Part shown: piece by piece, positions 20,528 to 32,512 of the stretch | Position numbering within the stretch: the stretch's first letter is position 1 | Layout of the letters: each line of letters opens with the position of its first letter | NCBI GenBank assembly: GCA_949317995.1 | Contig: OX439046.1 | Coordinates: 40,522,002-40,586,001, forward strand | DNA from: Acholoe squamosa | Taxonomy: Eukaryota > Annelida > Polychaeta > Phyllodocida > Polynoidae | Length of the DNA: 64,000 nucleotides | Direction: 5' to 3' | Program-made: the position numbers and the translations under genes | Notes under the pieces: generated by a model | The model's database searches: none | Seen by the model: only the letters and a program-made list of their open reading frames with translations | What the model was told of the DNA's origin: nothing

Positions 20528-21001
20528 ATGAGCGTAATTCGAATTATGTACGTAGATCTGAATTGCGATACTAAGGGAAGGGGTCTGAGTTAACATACTT
20601 AGAAGGCATTACATGAGCTGCCATTACATCCACATATGCATAAAAAGTTAGACCTATCAATGGGTCCATCATTTAAGGTGCCAAATGCTAAGGATTTTAT
20701 CTGAGAAGGCAGAGAAGTTTTTGAAGTATGAGCATAATTCAATTTGCACTCAAGTCATGCTATGTGCATAATTCATGACAGGGACATGCGTAATTCTGGA
20801 CAATTGTATCAGTTCAACTCCAATGTTTTAGCTTTGAAATAGCATATTCCTCTTTCAAAGGTGTGGGAATGGTGCTTACTATTCATAGTAAATTCCCTGT
20901 CACTATATATCCAGGCCATCCATCCTCAGGGAAGGAAAACAGACACATGTGACCATGTACATGCGTAATTCTCACTTAAAGATAAAGTATGTGCATAATT
21001 C
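20528..21001 (+). repeat. Cluster of six GCRTAATTC motifs
   Basis: GCGTAATTC or GCATAATTC, all in the plus orientation, start at 20532, 20732, 20766, 20788, 20963 and 20993. Most are preceded by ATG, GTG or GAG. A 9-mer with one degenerate base should appear far less than once in such a stretch by chance. They may be protein-binding sites or relics of a decayed repeat. Confidence 0.55.
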
Positions 21002-21770
21002 CTACAAAGTCAGGAAGATAATATCTCCAGAAGCTGTGGTTGATTTTGTTGATTAAAATCATTTATTAGATTTCAGCACTTTATTGGATTATGATGCTGA
21101 GCAATGGGAATAACACACTCTCATATCAGCAGTTTTCAAAGGGATAACTTTAGTGACCTGTATCCCAGGTTGGAGTGGTATGACCACAAACCCCCTAGCC
21201 ATTACTTATTTGCATGTACCTCTTCCTGTTGAACCATTGCCCTGGCCTTCACACTATAATACCCACCTAAAGTTTTTAATCTGTTCACGATCATTGCTTG
21301 AGTTGAAACTGTTAGCCATATGACCTCTGAAGAAGCGGGTGGCTTTACCCCTAATCACTCTTTTAAAACAGACCAAAAGTCCATGGGGGTTTTGTTGTAA
21401 CAGACATTATTGGTGGTCTGAGTAGATAAGAAGTTCCCTAACATGGTCCAACAGCAGGTGTAGCGATATCTTTTGGGGTCTAGATCACTATTTGCTAGTC
21501 CTGTGAGAGTAGAAATGAAGTCTTCTTGTCTTTTTGTCAGAGTAGAAATGAAGTCTTCTTGTCAACCAATATCCTTTATTTCATCCCTTTATTTGCACAA
21601 CTCTCTTTCACCCATTTCAGCTCCTTTGTTATCAAGTCAATTTGATAACTAAAACCATCCTGGACTTTCCTGCTTATCTGTGAGAGTTCTCTCAGGGAAA
21701 TGTACTGCTTGATAAAACACTCTTTTTTCTGTGAACTCATGTAATAAAGTTTATTTGGATTTGAAGGTGC
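21002..21770. other. No gene seen
   Basis: Contains a short direct duplication, AGTAGAAATGAAGTCTTCTT, at about 21509 and 21542. Nothing else recognised. Confidence 0.3.
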
Positions 21771-21930
21771 ACTGTGACGTCTAACACCCATGGCAGTCAT
21801 ACTGTACTAACTGCACCAACTGATTAACTGTAGGAATGGCCCTACGGCTCACTGTGACGTCTCACACCAATGTCAGTCATATTGTACAAACTGCACCAAC
21901 TGATTAACTGTAGGAATGGCCCTACAGCTC
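21771..21930. repeat. 80-bp tandem duplication
   Basis: ACTGTGACGTCT starts at 21771 and 21851; both units continue through AACTGCACCAACTGATTAAC and GGAATGGCCCTAC with a few substitutions. Confidence 0.9.
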
Positions 21931-22009
21931 ACTGTGCAGTGATAATATTGTATGGAAGTGAAGGACTAACACCACCATAACAGGCATATAAAACTAACAT
22001 GGATATTTT

Positions 22010-22238
22010 CAGTGCAACAAGGTTGTAACTGACATTTTAGCAAAATTTAGTTTTCTATTTTAACATCTGTTGACCCTTATCTACCGTCTATGAAAGTATT
22101 GAAGCTCGGCCTGCGATATATGTGTCTACAGGCCACAATACAGTAAGGTTGTGTCAACTGTGTGCTATAGTAATGGCAACACTTCTTTTGCCTCTCCTGC
22201 AAAAACTTGAAATATGCAGATACAACCTTGTTGCACTG
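22010..22238. mobile_element. MITE with CAGTGCAACAAGGTTGTA ends
   Basis: An 18-base perfect inverted repeat, CAGTGCAACAAGGTTGTA, starts at 22010 and its complement ends at 22238. CAGTG-type ends are typical of hAT elements, but I cannot see an 8-bp target duplication, so class is uncertain. Confidence 0.6.
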
Positions 22239-22747
22239 AGCTGATATTTACACGTCTATAGGGAGTTAGACATGATGGCTACAGACGGAGTGCCTATAGC
22301 AGACACTTGGTGTCTGGTTTGCTCCATGTGATGTGTGTATCGTGGTACAGAGCCCTGCATTGTACCCACTCACTATATGTTACAGCGCCAGGCCCAACAA
22401 CAGGCCAACTTATGTAACACAGAGTATAGACGGTATTGCAGTCGGCATGTCCACTTGTAGAACGTCCCATGAATATATTGCCTGTGTTCTAGCTGTCGCG
22501 TCCAACCATGTACTGCCCAGCAGTTACTCTACAAACATGGCATGGCAGTAGCAGCCATTGTCTTATTAATTAACACAGCTACAGTTCACTCTGTTAGTTT
22601 AAAATTCCAAATTCAAGTCTTGCATAACGGACACGTTCTGAGCGACCAGTTGGTACATACATAAGTGTAACATTATAACACCGTTGGGTAGAGTGCAGCC
22701 AATAACAGATAGAGGAATACCAGCATTGGAAAAGTAGCTTATTCCCA
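22239..22747. other. No gene seen
   Basis: A 72-codon open frame at 22333-22551 has no recognised domain or splice support. Confidence 0.3.
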
Positions 22748-23033
22748 TTAGGCCACACCAAAAAAATAAGTTGGTCTACGGATCGCCCTCTCCATATTTT
22801 CGGAAATGCATTTTTTTCTTTGAAAAAAATCTTGTCTACGGATTTCACTCACTTCACTTTCTACAAGTTTTCTCTTTGTGATGTTTGGCAATTTCCCCCC
22901 CCCCTCTTACTTTTCCAGCTAGAAATCCATTGGACGGCAAAAAATTCTTTAAAAAAAGAAATCGCTCGCTCGCATCATTTTTTTTTCAAAACCACAATCC
23001 GTACACCAACTTATTTTTTTTCGTGTGGCCTTA
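22748..23033. mobile_element. 280-bp MITE with GGCCACAC ends, TTA-flanked
   Basis: Left end GGCCACACCAAAAAAATAAG, then TTGGTCTACGGAT. The reverse complement of the right end reads GGCCACACGAAAAAAAATAA, then GTTGGTGTACGGAT. TTA lies at 22748-22750 and 23031-23033. The 3-bp TTA duplication suggests PIF/Harbinger-class mobilisation. No transposase. Confidence 0.8.
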
Positions 23034-24889
23034 GCATCGAATTCGGTTGTTCATCTCCCAAGCTCCATGAGCGAGCAATGGGAACCCCTCCTACTCCATA
23101 GCTAGTCCTTGAAGCAGCCTGTCGGGTCCAATCTGCGTGATATTGCAGCAACCAGACGGTGAATGGAGGCGGGGGCCAGTGTATGAATTATGAAGCACAC
23201 CAAGGACCATTTCATACTGCTAGATGGAATGACAATGGTGAACCCTGTGTCGAAAGAGTGTGAGGGCAGCTAGTGGTATTGTGTGTGGTTGTATATGATG
23301 CACGGCGAGGAGGGGTTAATATGGGTGTCCTTCAACATCTGAGCATACACATCACATAGCACTTCATGTCCAGTCTGATTGTATGTCCAGAACACCTTAC
23401 ACTCATTGTATCTCGGTAACACCAAGAAGATGGGTCTAACCCTAGAACATGTGGCATCTCACGCTGCAGTTTGTTTGTACGGAGGAGCTGAGGGGGTGGG
23501 GGATAAGGGTATTTCATGTGTTATGTGTGTAAATGGGATTCGTATATGTCCATTCTACCTAGGTTTAGAGCAAGGGTGTAAATGGTAGACCATCAACAGA
23601 TCTCACTTTGGAGATTAGATTCTGCTTATAGGATGGTGGCCAGTACCGGGGGATACAATATAGGTTCTCAAGGTCGTTTATCACCATAGTATTTAATAGT
23701 AATCTAGGTGCTAGTTGGTAAGAGGTCATAGAAATAACCCTATTTCTCACCATTGTTCTTTAGTTCAATTCTTGACTTGCAATTGGATAGAATTGGTAAA
23801 CTGATATTGTAGAAACGCATATTCGAAATCATTCACGGGTTCTGTTTATAGGGGCAACGTCATCTTTAATGGCAGCATATCCAGCCATATTCAGCGTTCA
23901 TATCAATGGGGCAGGGAGCCGACAGCCTGTAGCGGAGGTGGTCAACCCGTATCATGGCAGCTAAAGAGGACATATTCAGGTGACTGATTTTAAAACATGC
24001 CTTTGCTCTCCTGTAGAATACAAGGGCCTGTAATGTCAGGTTAAATAAATAATCAGTCTCACCCGGTCGGGATTCTAGGGAATACCTCTCTCGTGTATGG
24101 GGATGATGGTCCCCATTTTCTGGGGAAGATTACTACGCGAGGTACCTGCCTACAAATAAGCACTACAGCAACCAGCAGAAAAAAAACTTCTTTTACCCAC
24201 AAACGCTAGGTGCCAGAGACGACTCACACTAGTGGTTGAACTGGGGCCAAATAATGAGCATATTTACCTGGTTTGGTTAGTCTCGCACTTAATGCTGACA
24301 TCAAACACCAGGTGGGGCGTTCTCAGGGTGAGGTGAGCCTGCACTAAGGCAATACACCACGTACGGCAGGCCAGGTGTCAAGTGTTATACAACATAGTCC
24401 CTGAGGGTAGGCCGGCCACCATGGGGCACGATGTATAGGTAAGTGGCTAGTGTGGTGATGCCCAGAAATATCCATACCTACACGGTTGTGGCTGGTAGGA
24501 AGAGCTCTTACTTTAGGGGCCTCTACGACCTAAGAGATGAGCAGGTATATAAGCGACATTTCAGCAGAAATGTGCCTCAAGAAACAATAAAACCTACTAA
24601 TTGCAATCGAAACAAGAAGAATCTACACTTCCATGAGACAATGTTAAGCTATATGTGAAATAGCTCCGGGGATGCCGTCTGCAAGAATGATTAGATTATA
24701 CCATATGCATCTAGATAGGAGAAATGCAATATTATAGATCCATCTTTCAGTCACAAAACAATTGAATAATACCCATGTTATGATTGTTACAATGTCCTAT
24801 GCCTCTAAACACTTACCATAATTGATATTGAGGCAAAATGGTTCACATCAGGCTCGCACTAACTTGTTTTGGTGATAAGAAATAATTTC
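23034..24889. other. No confident gene in 1.85 kb
   Basis: Likely intergenic or intronic. A plus-strand frame at 24443-24658 contains a segment between a CAG and a CAG|GTATAT, but the acceptor tract is poor. Not called. Confidence 0.3.
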
Positions 24890-25046
24890 TTAGGGAGTGA
24901 TAATTGTTTTAACATCAGGGGGAGGGTTGGTGGGTTTGCGCGGATCCATGCGCGAAAAGAATTTTGACCTTCCCCCTCTAAAGGGTCGATTTTTTTACCC
25001 TTCCATATGGGACAAATTTAGGTAGATCCCAGTGATCACTCCCTTA
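24890..25046. mobile_element. GGGAGTGATCA-type MITE, shortened copy
   Basis: Element 24893-25043 starts GGGAGTGATAATTGTTTTAA and ends AGTGATCACTCCC, flanked by TTA at 24890-24892 and 25044-25046. At 151 bp it is about half the usual length, from internal deletion on the right. Confidence 0.7.
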
Positions 25047-25460
25047 GTATACTTGGATGGTATAACTGACATTGTGGATGGTGCCTGCAGGCTTCCACTG
25101 CTGACAACCAGGTGGCAGTGCAGTGGTAATCCTCCTCAGAACGCCCACTACACACAGCGCGTTCTACCGCCACTTTCCTCATTGTTCCCGATTAGATTAT
25201 CATCCAAAAATGTCAACTCCAATACATCACACATTCTGCCTGATGCGATTTGCATTGAAACACAAACAAATCTCTATGTGGGCATATAGAAGGCATTTAT
25301 TCTTTCTAAGGTAGGAAAAGGGGGGCAGGGGGCCTGGCCCCCCCTCAATCATAAAGGGGTGGGCCTGAGTATGTCTGGGCAGCCAAAAAAATTGCCAAGA
25401 GTTCATAATAAATTGGACAAAAAGCTAAACTTTGCCCCTCAAATATGAGTAATGTAGTAA
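25047..25460. other. No gene seen; C/G-rich tract
   Basis: Contains a G-run/C-run palindromic tract at about 25318-25350 that resembles the interior of other MITEs here. Nothing else recognised. Confidence 0.3.
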
Positions 25461-26394
25461 TACACTGTTAAAAATCTTCCATAGAAAAAACTAAGAATCA
25501 TTGGCAACAACGGGTGCCAATCTTTCATCGTTTTTTTAACGGTCACCGTTTTTTAAAAGTCACCGTAATTCTGACGGACTTTCACCGTTATTTCTAAACA
25601 ATGACTCACCGTATTTTTGACAGACTTTTAACATTATTTCTAAACAATGACTAAAGGTAATTAATTACACATTGTTTTGGCTTAAATGTCATCCAAAATT
25701 GGCTTTTCATATGAATATTCAGCATATGATATGCCATTCTAAAGATTTCACTATAAATCCACAATGGACTTTATTATCTTAATATATGTTTTGGCTCTAC
25801 ATTCAATTCATCAGGATATCTTAGTGCCAGGACAACAGAATCACTATGATCATGAATGAGTCTTTGGAAGACACATCATTTCATTGATAGAGTCACAATC
25901 TAAGAACATAGATTACCTCTGACTTGTGATATAGTTTAAGAACTGCAGTGGTATGCCTATGTATCTTTTTCTATTCTCACTAAATGGGTGTCTAATATAC
26001 CTCTGAAACTCTCCTTTGCACCATTGAAATAGATTGTAGTTTCACAGATTTCTCATAATAAAAATAATGAAATATACTTGCAGTTTAATAACATGGTGCA
26101 TGGATCAAAGTGAAAGCTCTTTGAATTTTGTGACAGTTTGGTCTGTTTAGTATCTATGACATTGTAGAAAGTCTCAAAGTGAGCCTGAGGCCACCTAGTG
26201 GGAAGATATGAAACTTCCAAAAAGACAAAGATTCACTGTTAAAGAAATAACGGTACTGTCCTGTAGTGTTTTACACAGATTCACTGCACGATCACTCAAT
26301 CTAAGGGTGTTTCATTGTAATAGAAATAACAGTGAAAACCCGTAAAATTTAACAATGATTCTCTGTAAAATCTACGGAATTTTTTAAAAGTGTA
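25461..26394. mobile_element. 930-bp DNA transposon remnant with CACTGTTAAAAA ends
   Basis: Left end CACTGTTAAAAATCTTCC at 25463. The reverse complement of the right end, finishing at 26392, reads CACTTTTAAAAAATTCC; both continue with AGAATCATTG about 30 bases in. TA flanks both ends. Inside the left end are repeated 'TCACCGT' words (about 25545-25615). No transposase frame is visible. Confidence 0.7.
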
Positions 26395-26992
26395 GAATAG
26401 GAAAAGCGGTGTCATTAGTTGATGAGGCTTCAGACTAAGGCTCAATAGAGGCCTTCGTTTAAAGCAGCCTGTGAGTAAAGGTGAGACCTTGAGTACAGTC
26501 CTCTCGGGGCCCAAATTGGTACCCATCTGGTAGGTCTTATCTGTAGAACTCGCTGGTAACAAGCTCCAGCAATGGCCATGCCCATGGGATAACCTGCTAC
26601 ATCTGAATAGGTTAAAAGGGCACATTTGCACATGCTTATTGGCTCTTCAGGTGTGGGTCAAAAAAATTTTGACCCCTTGAGCGGGAGGGTGGGCAGAATT
26701 TTTTTAGTATGTCCAATGAAATAGAATACAGGGGGACTTACAATGGCATCCATTGGGGCAACAATCAATGTTTGTAAGTGCTACCACCATTGGTAGTGAT
26801 TGTGTCTACAGGAGTTTTCACACCTACTACTGCACCAGCTTGCAGCAACATAAATGGATGCACACATAGTAGGGTGCTAAATGCCTTCAGGTAGCCAGTG
26901 TTGTTGTTCAAAGAAAAATGGCACTTTCCTGTGCTAAGGGGAAGAGTGATTTTAGGATATTTCTACTATGGGAATCCATTTTAGTGTATTAT
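26395..26992. other. No gene seen
   Basis: Holds a short 'GGGTCAAAAAAATTTTGACCCC' hairpin at about 26656-26677, like the interior of the GGGAGTGATCA family. A minus-strand frame (26296-26631) lacks support. Confidence 0.3.
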
Positions 26993-27214
26993 AGTGAGCG
27001 GTAATGAGTGGGGGGCAGCGCTTTATTTTTCACAATGCGGGGGGGGGGGGCACTGCATTTTCAGGTATTCACATAGGGGGGCGGGCAATTCATTTTGGGG
27101 TATTTCTGTGGGGGAGGCAGTTCATTTTGGGATATTCACATGAGGGGACGCTTCATTTTCAGGTATTTGCCGAAAGAGATTCTCACCCCCCTGCCATAAA
27201 TAATGAACGCTCCC
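26993..27214. mobile_element. Diverged GGGAG-type MITE relative
   Basis: The right end CATAAATAATGAACGCTCCC and left end GTGAGCGGTAATGAGTGGGG are imperfect inverted copies. The interior repeats 'TTCATTTTGGGRTATT' and 'TTCAGGTATT' blocks beside G runs. TAA follows the right end. Confidence 0.45.
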
Positions 27215-27750
27215 TAATCACCTCCAATTAAGGGATTAGGGTAAGAATCTCTTTGATATAACAAGATTATATTTCTGTAACCAATTTCTGTAATCCTCCC
27301 TCTCCCTGTCTGTGACCTGGCCTTGACACAGGAGGAAGTAAGGGGAGAGGGATTGGGAGATGGAGCCCTATGCCTGCGGTAGTTATACAGACCACAGATG
27401 CCCACAGACTGCAGATGCCCAGCGTATAGGCAGCACACATCCAGCACACTACAGCAATCTCTCATGTCACAAGTACCAAAGTAGGCTAACAAAGAGTTAC
27501 AATGATTTCAACTGCTGCATGTTCTTTACATAGGAATATGTTCCATCATTTTATGACACTACCGGTTATAGGTCTAGAACATAAATTCACATTTCATTAT
27601 AGAATTTCCAAAAAGTATGCCTACTCTATTTGAAGGGGCAGGGGAGACCTAACGATATGGTGGTGTTCTGACCGCATGTGGAAACAACGACCAATTTATC
27701 AATTAGTAAAAAGGTAAATATAAGTAAATCGACATACACAGTGACCAGTT
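27215..27750. other. No gene seen
   Basis: Short open frames on the minus strand only. Nothing recognised. Confidence 0.3.
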
Positions 27751-27751
27751 G

Positions 27752-28113
27752 GGCCCAAAAAAAAATAAGAAGTTTGGTTTCCGGTCACCCAATCTAACTC
27801 AGCCAAAGAGGGTCCACCTCAGAGTTTTTGAAGGATATTTCATAAATTTATCAATTTTCTTTTCATAATTTTTCTTATTTTTAGATTTTCTTATGCATCC
27901 AAATGAACAATCGAATATTTTGACTCAATCTTTCTATGAATTGACTGGTGTAATTGATTAATTGCATTATCTGTGAGGGTTACTAGTAATAAAGATTCAA
28001 CATTTTGGCAAAAATATGCCTAAGTAAAAAAAAAACAATTAAAAAAAAAAAACTACCTACCTACCTCAACGTTTTTGGACCATGTTACCAAAAACTTACA
28101 ATTTTTTTAGGCC
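27752..28113. mobile_element. Diverged GGCC...AAAAAA MITE
   Basis: Left end GGCCCAAAAAAAAATAAGAA then GTTTGG; the reverse complement of the right end reads GGCCTAAAAAAATTGTAAGT then TTTTGG. TTG and TTA flank it, so a TTA duplication may have decayed. Related in style to the 22751-23030 element. Confidence 0.5.
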
Positions 28114-28540
28114 TTAGTGATATATCATATCACGAGTCAATCCCTTCATCGCTTCCAAGGTTTATGTCTCATAATTTGCATATGTGATTGACAAATTTTG
28201 AGGAAAGCTAAGCAGGTCATGAGGGCGGTGTTGGAATGGCGGCATTAGATAATACTACCTGTAAACATGACGCATGTAACTACATTCCCACCATGACGGT
28301 ATCTCAAACACAGGGCTGGCCACAGATACATTATTCAGCAATGAGATAATTCCCTTCATTCATTGCAAACTATATAGGGTGCATTACATAACACCTAGTA
28401 TCATGCTGTTTGTTATCAGTTGTTATCTCTGCGGGTACCTAATCAGGCAATGATGCTACCTACTAAAGAAACTGCAACCTCAGCATGTGTGTTCGAAATA
28501 CCCATCTAAAACATAGGCAGAATATGATAATGACCAGTGT
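28114..28540. other. No gene seen
   Basis: Nothing recognised. Confidence 0.3.
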
Positions 28541-28839
28541 TTAGGGAGTGATCATTTTTTAACAACAGGGGAGGGGGGCTGGTGGGTTTGATGGGGGGGT
28601 CAGAAATTTTTCGACCCCTTGACCAGGGGGTCAAAATAATTTCACCCGTTTTCAGCGAAAAAGGCCGCACGTTACTATAGGTTAAAAGGGGGGCATTCGC
28701 ACACGATTTTCGGTCCCTGATGGGGGGGTCAAAAAGATTTTGACCCATCAAGAGGGGGGGCAATATTTTTTTCGCGCGTCCGCGCGCAAACCCACCAGCC
28801 CCCCCCCCCCCCTGTTGTTAAAAAATGATCACTCCCTTA
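28541..28839. mobile_element. GGGAGTGATCA-type MITE, full-length copy
   Basis: Element 28544-28836 (293 bp) begins GGGAGTGATCATTTTTTAAC and ends in the exact complement, with inverted CTGGTGGGTTTG/CAAACCCACCAG further in. TTA flanks both sides. This is the best-preserved copy and defines the ends used for the others. Confidence 0.9.
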
Positions 28840-29769
28840 GTGGGTGAGAATACAAGTGAGTGGATTTCTAGTGCTCATTATGAGATAATTGTGATTCAAT
28901 GCCTGACAAATTTGTATTCCAGGACTGCACTGTGAGAATTATGAAAGTCTTCCTGGTCATGTATAATCTACAAAGCTTAGTACGATAGGCAGACAGTTAC
29001 AGATTCTGTGTCTCATGTAAATGCTCGACATCAGAGGTGGGGGTAGCAGCATTCTCTATGTTAGATGTATAAACATGATGCTTGTCCCCTCTTCTCTAAA
29101 TATAATTCAGTTGCGTGAAGTTTGATGTAAACATTAGCCATGACAACCACTGTTCACATGTATTGACATGGTTTAGTGGTGCAACACCATTCGACTCTTC
29201 ACCCTCAGCAATCACGTGCACTTCTGAGAAAAGGATTGAATGTGGGGTAGGGGAGGTGGACATGTAGACAGCATGTGGGATGTTCATAGTGAAGGCTAAC
29301 GCATCCATCTCGTCCACATTTTACTGGGATTTTACTCAAGAGCCACACTCTATAACCTCATAACTCGCATGAATAAAATGTGGCATTGCAAACTTTTCCA
29401 TCAGGGAGTTTGTTTTATGGGGTTGCAGTATATGACGTGAGTGGTAATAGTGAGGGGTGTGCTGCAGGGCAGGTGGATGGATTAGAAGAGTGCATGGAGA
29501 CGGGGTAGAGTTAAATGATGGGACATGGCTAAACAAGGTCAACGGTGCAGACCAATTTGTTGAAGTTTAGTGATAGATGGGTATGGTCATACCTCAAATA
29601 AGGCAGCATTCTCCAGTATGGCAGTATGCAGTCTGTGGGGCTATGATCAGGTTAGTAGTTGGCGGTGGAGGGCTAAGTAGGACACAGTAAACAGCTGTAG
29701 GCAGTTAATGTCACCCAGATACCTGGTACTCAGGAACAGTATTAGGAGATGAACCTCTGCCACGCTATC
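28840..29769. other. No gene seen
   Basis: About 930 bases with short minus-strand open frames (29096-29317, 29336-29542) without recognised domains. Confidence 0.3.
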
Positions 29770-29804
29770 AAGAATAGTATAGGGAACCTATACTATTCTT
29801 GACG
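29768..29804. other. Perfect hairpin
   Basis: CAAGAATAGTATAGG, a GAA loop, and CCTATACTATTCTTG give a 15-bp perfect stem, with further near-complementary flanks (CTAT and ATAGC-like words). Function unknown. Confidence 0.7.
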
Positions 29805-29916
29805 CTATGCCTACTACAGAGGCAAAACAGTACAACACAATGGATGTAATGTAATATAGAACAGAGGTACATAGAATGGGAGTGTTTGATATTAAGGGAA
29901 AAGGAGAATTAAATAT

Positions 29917-30908
29917 ATGGGACAGTGTTTGGGCAGAACAGGGCCTACAGGCTGTATATGGGACAGTGTTGGGGTGGAACAGGACATGCAGGCTGTATAT
30001 GGGGCAGTGTTGGTGTGGAACAGGACATGTAGGATGCATATATGGGGCAGTGTTGGGGTGGAATAGGATATGCAGGCTGTATATGGGACAGTGTTTGGGT
30101 AGAACAGGATGTGCAGGCTGTATATGGGGCAGTGTTGGGGTAGAACAAGATATATGGGGCAGTGTTGGGGTAGAACAGGACGTGAAGGCTGTATATGGGG
30201 CAGTGTTGGGGTAGAACAGGACATGCAGGCTGTATATGGGGCAGTGTTGGGCTGGAGCAGGACGTGCAGGCTGTATATGGGGCAGTGTTGGGGTGGAACA
30301 GGACATGTAGGATGTATATATGGGGCAGTGTTGGGGTGGAACAGGACATGTAGGATGTATATATGGGGCAGTGTTGCAGTGGAACAGGACATGCAGGCTG
30401 TATATGGGGCAGTGTTGGGGTGGAGCAGGACGTGCAGGCTGTATATGGGACAGTGTTGGGGTAGAACAAGACATGCAGGCTGTATATGGGGCAGTGTTGG
30501 GGTAGAACAAGATATATGGGGCAGTGTTGGGGTAGAACAGGACGTGAAGGCTGTATATGGGGCAGTGTTGGGGCAGAACAGGACGTGAAGGCTGTATATG
30601 GGGCAGTGTTGGGGTAGAACAGGACGTGAAGGCTGTATATGGGGCAGTGTTGGGGTAGAACAGTACGTGCAGGCTGTATATGGGGCAGTGTTGGGGTAGA
30701 ACAGGACGTGAAGGCTGTATATGGGGCAGTGTTGGGGTAGAACAGTACGTGCAGGCTGTATATGGGGCAGTGTTGGGGTAGAACAGGACGTGAAGGCTGT
30801 ATATGGGGCAGTGTTTGGGTAGAATAGGGCCTGCAGGCTGTATATGGGGCAGTGTTGGGGTAGAACAGGACGTGCAGGCTGTATATGGGGCAGTGTTGGG
30901 GTAGAACC
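29917..30908. repeat. 41-bp minisatellite, about 24 units
   Basis: Units of GGCTGTATATGGGGCAGTG plus TTGGGGTAGAACAGGACGTGCA. Because 41 is not a multiple of three and the minus strand has no stops, all three minus frames are traversed in turn, giving open frames of 386, 365 and 166 residues with a 41-residue period. These are not proteins. Part of the array was included in the 5.87-kb duplication that starts at 30249. Confidence 0.95.
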
Positions 30909-32190
30909 TTGTATGTGTATAATGGGGTATGTAGGGACGAATCAACAAACTTGGCCGAAAAAAACGTCAACAAACTCGGCCGAAAAATGTAAACAAAGTC
31001 GTTGTGATGCACCAATAACTTCCATTTGAGACTTTTAATCAAAATTCTGAGGTGACAGAATGTTTTTAAATGTATTTTTACCCCTTATATGAATTTATTT
31101 GCCCTTTTCTTTTCATGCCGACTTTTTTTGAAATGCTTTTCTGCCATGTTTTTGCCACAATATGTGATGGTAAACTATGTCCTGATTCCAAACATATTTA
31201 AATCAAAGCTGCAGCACGATCTTCACAAAATTATGTGCTCACTTGCGAGTTGGAACCAGCATACAGGCTTATAATGTAACTCACAGCTTGTGGCGTCACA
31301 CCCTGCACCATAACTTTAAAAGTATTTGTAAACAGAAGGACCTTCTAGCTGTATAATAGGCTGTGTTGGAGCTAGGAAAAGATCTAAGCACCATCTCTGG
31401 AGCTGCAGGCGATGTTCATCGTATAGCAGACCCAGATTCACACAGTGTTGTTTACAACAGGCCCCAGTAGGAAACTGTGGGATAGTGCTGCCCACTGGTG
31501 TGTAGAGCCGACATGACAGACAGGAGTTGCTCGTCTCAGTTTTTGTCCTGCTCACACAGACTTACACCTCCAGGCACCATGCTGTGTGTGTCAGGGGACC
31601 TTGTACGTATTGGGTGCTTGCGCCTGGGTGAGCACACCCCAAATGCCACGGCCGATGCTACATACTAAGCAAAAAGTTCCTTTACAGGAGTTTCCAAAGG
31701 CTGTTGGTTAGTTCCCAACTAATTGTGCTTGGGCTCAGCAGGGAAGGGGATGGGGCAATCCGTACTCTTTTTTTGGGTAATATACAAGTGTTCCATTTCA
31801 AACCCCACTGTAGTTTATTCCCTCTTTACAGCTAAAGGATTATTAGGGGTTTAGAAAATCTTTAGAAAGCAGTATGTCCTGCTATTCAAATATAAAATAT
31901 GCCTTCATTTACAGCTGGAATGATACCAGAACAGCAGTTTTCAAGAGCAGTAGAACTCCTTATATGATCTTTACATCTTGATACATATTATAATTCTATC
32001 TTTCCCTCATTTCTTGTTAGTTTATATGAATCGCCTCTTGGTCTTGCTGTTTAATTCTCCATATGTCCTGTTTCCCTTCATTTCCTCGTCCTCCTCCAAA
32101 ATTCATGGATCCACACTGCATACTAAAATCAAATTGTGTAGATATATAAGGAACATCAGGTGCCAGTTCCAATTATGTATATCACTGCAG
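30909..32190. other. No confident gene
   Basis: About 1.3 kb inside the duplicated segment. 'CAACAAACTTGGCCGAAAAA' is imperfectly doubled at about 30942-30988. No gene supported. Confidence 0.3.
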
Positions 32191-32403
32191 AAGCAACATT
32201 ATCGGGAATTACACATCGTGTACCCTGGTCCCCGCAGGTATTTGATGGCTAGATACCCGCTGGCCATATCTGATGACATTCTCCCCATATCATGGGGAGA
32301 AGTACTCTTGAACTCCACTATATGGGAGTATTTCTATTCTCCAATCAGAACTATATCCAAACATCTGTATAGGAGAGACAGGTTGACCATTGGGTGCCCT
32401 CTT
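32191..32403 (+). CDS. Candidate exon, unidentified (duplicate A)
   Basis: An acceptor-like ATCACTGCAG precedes 32191, 71 codons stay open, and GTGAGTAAG follows 32403, an excellent intron start although the exon end (CTT) is poor. The peptide, including PRRYLMARYPLAISDDILPI, is not low-complexity. It matches no family I know. The frame is also open upstream to 31978. An unspliced chance frame is a real alternative. The same sequence recurs at 38063-38275. Confidence 0.25.
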
Positions 32404-32512
32404 GTGAGTAAGGTTTGAAACAGGGGATGATTGACTGGTAACTTCTTAGACATGGCCTGCCTCTATGAATTTTCACTTTCCTAAAGAAAAGGAGCTGAAA
32501 CACACTAATTCC

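Noticed and set aside
24443-24658. Possible exon ending DEQ|GTATAT
   Set aside because: The acceptor lacks a pyrimidine tract and the donor is weak; insufficient support.
29788-31042. Open frames of 386 and 365 residues on the minus strand
   Set aside because: Translation of the 41-bp minisatellite in different phases with a 41-residue period; no non-repeat domain.
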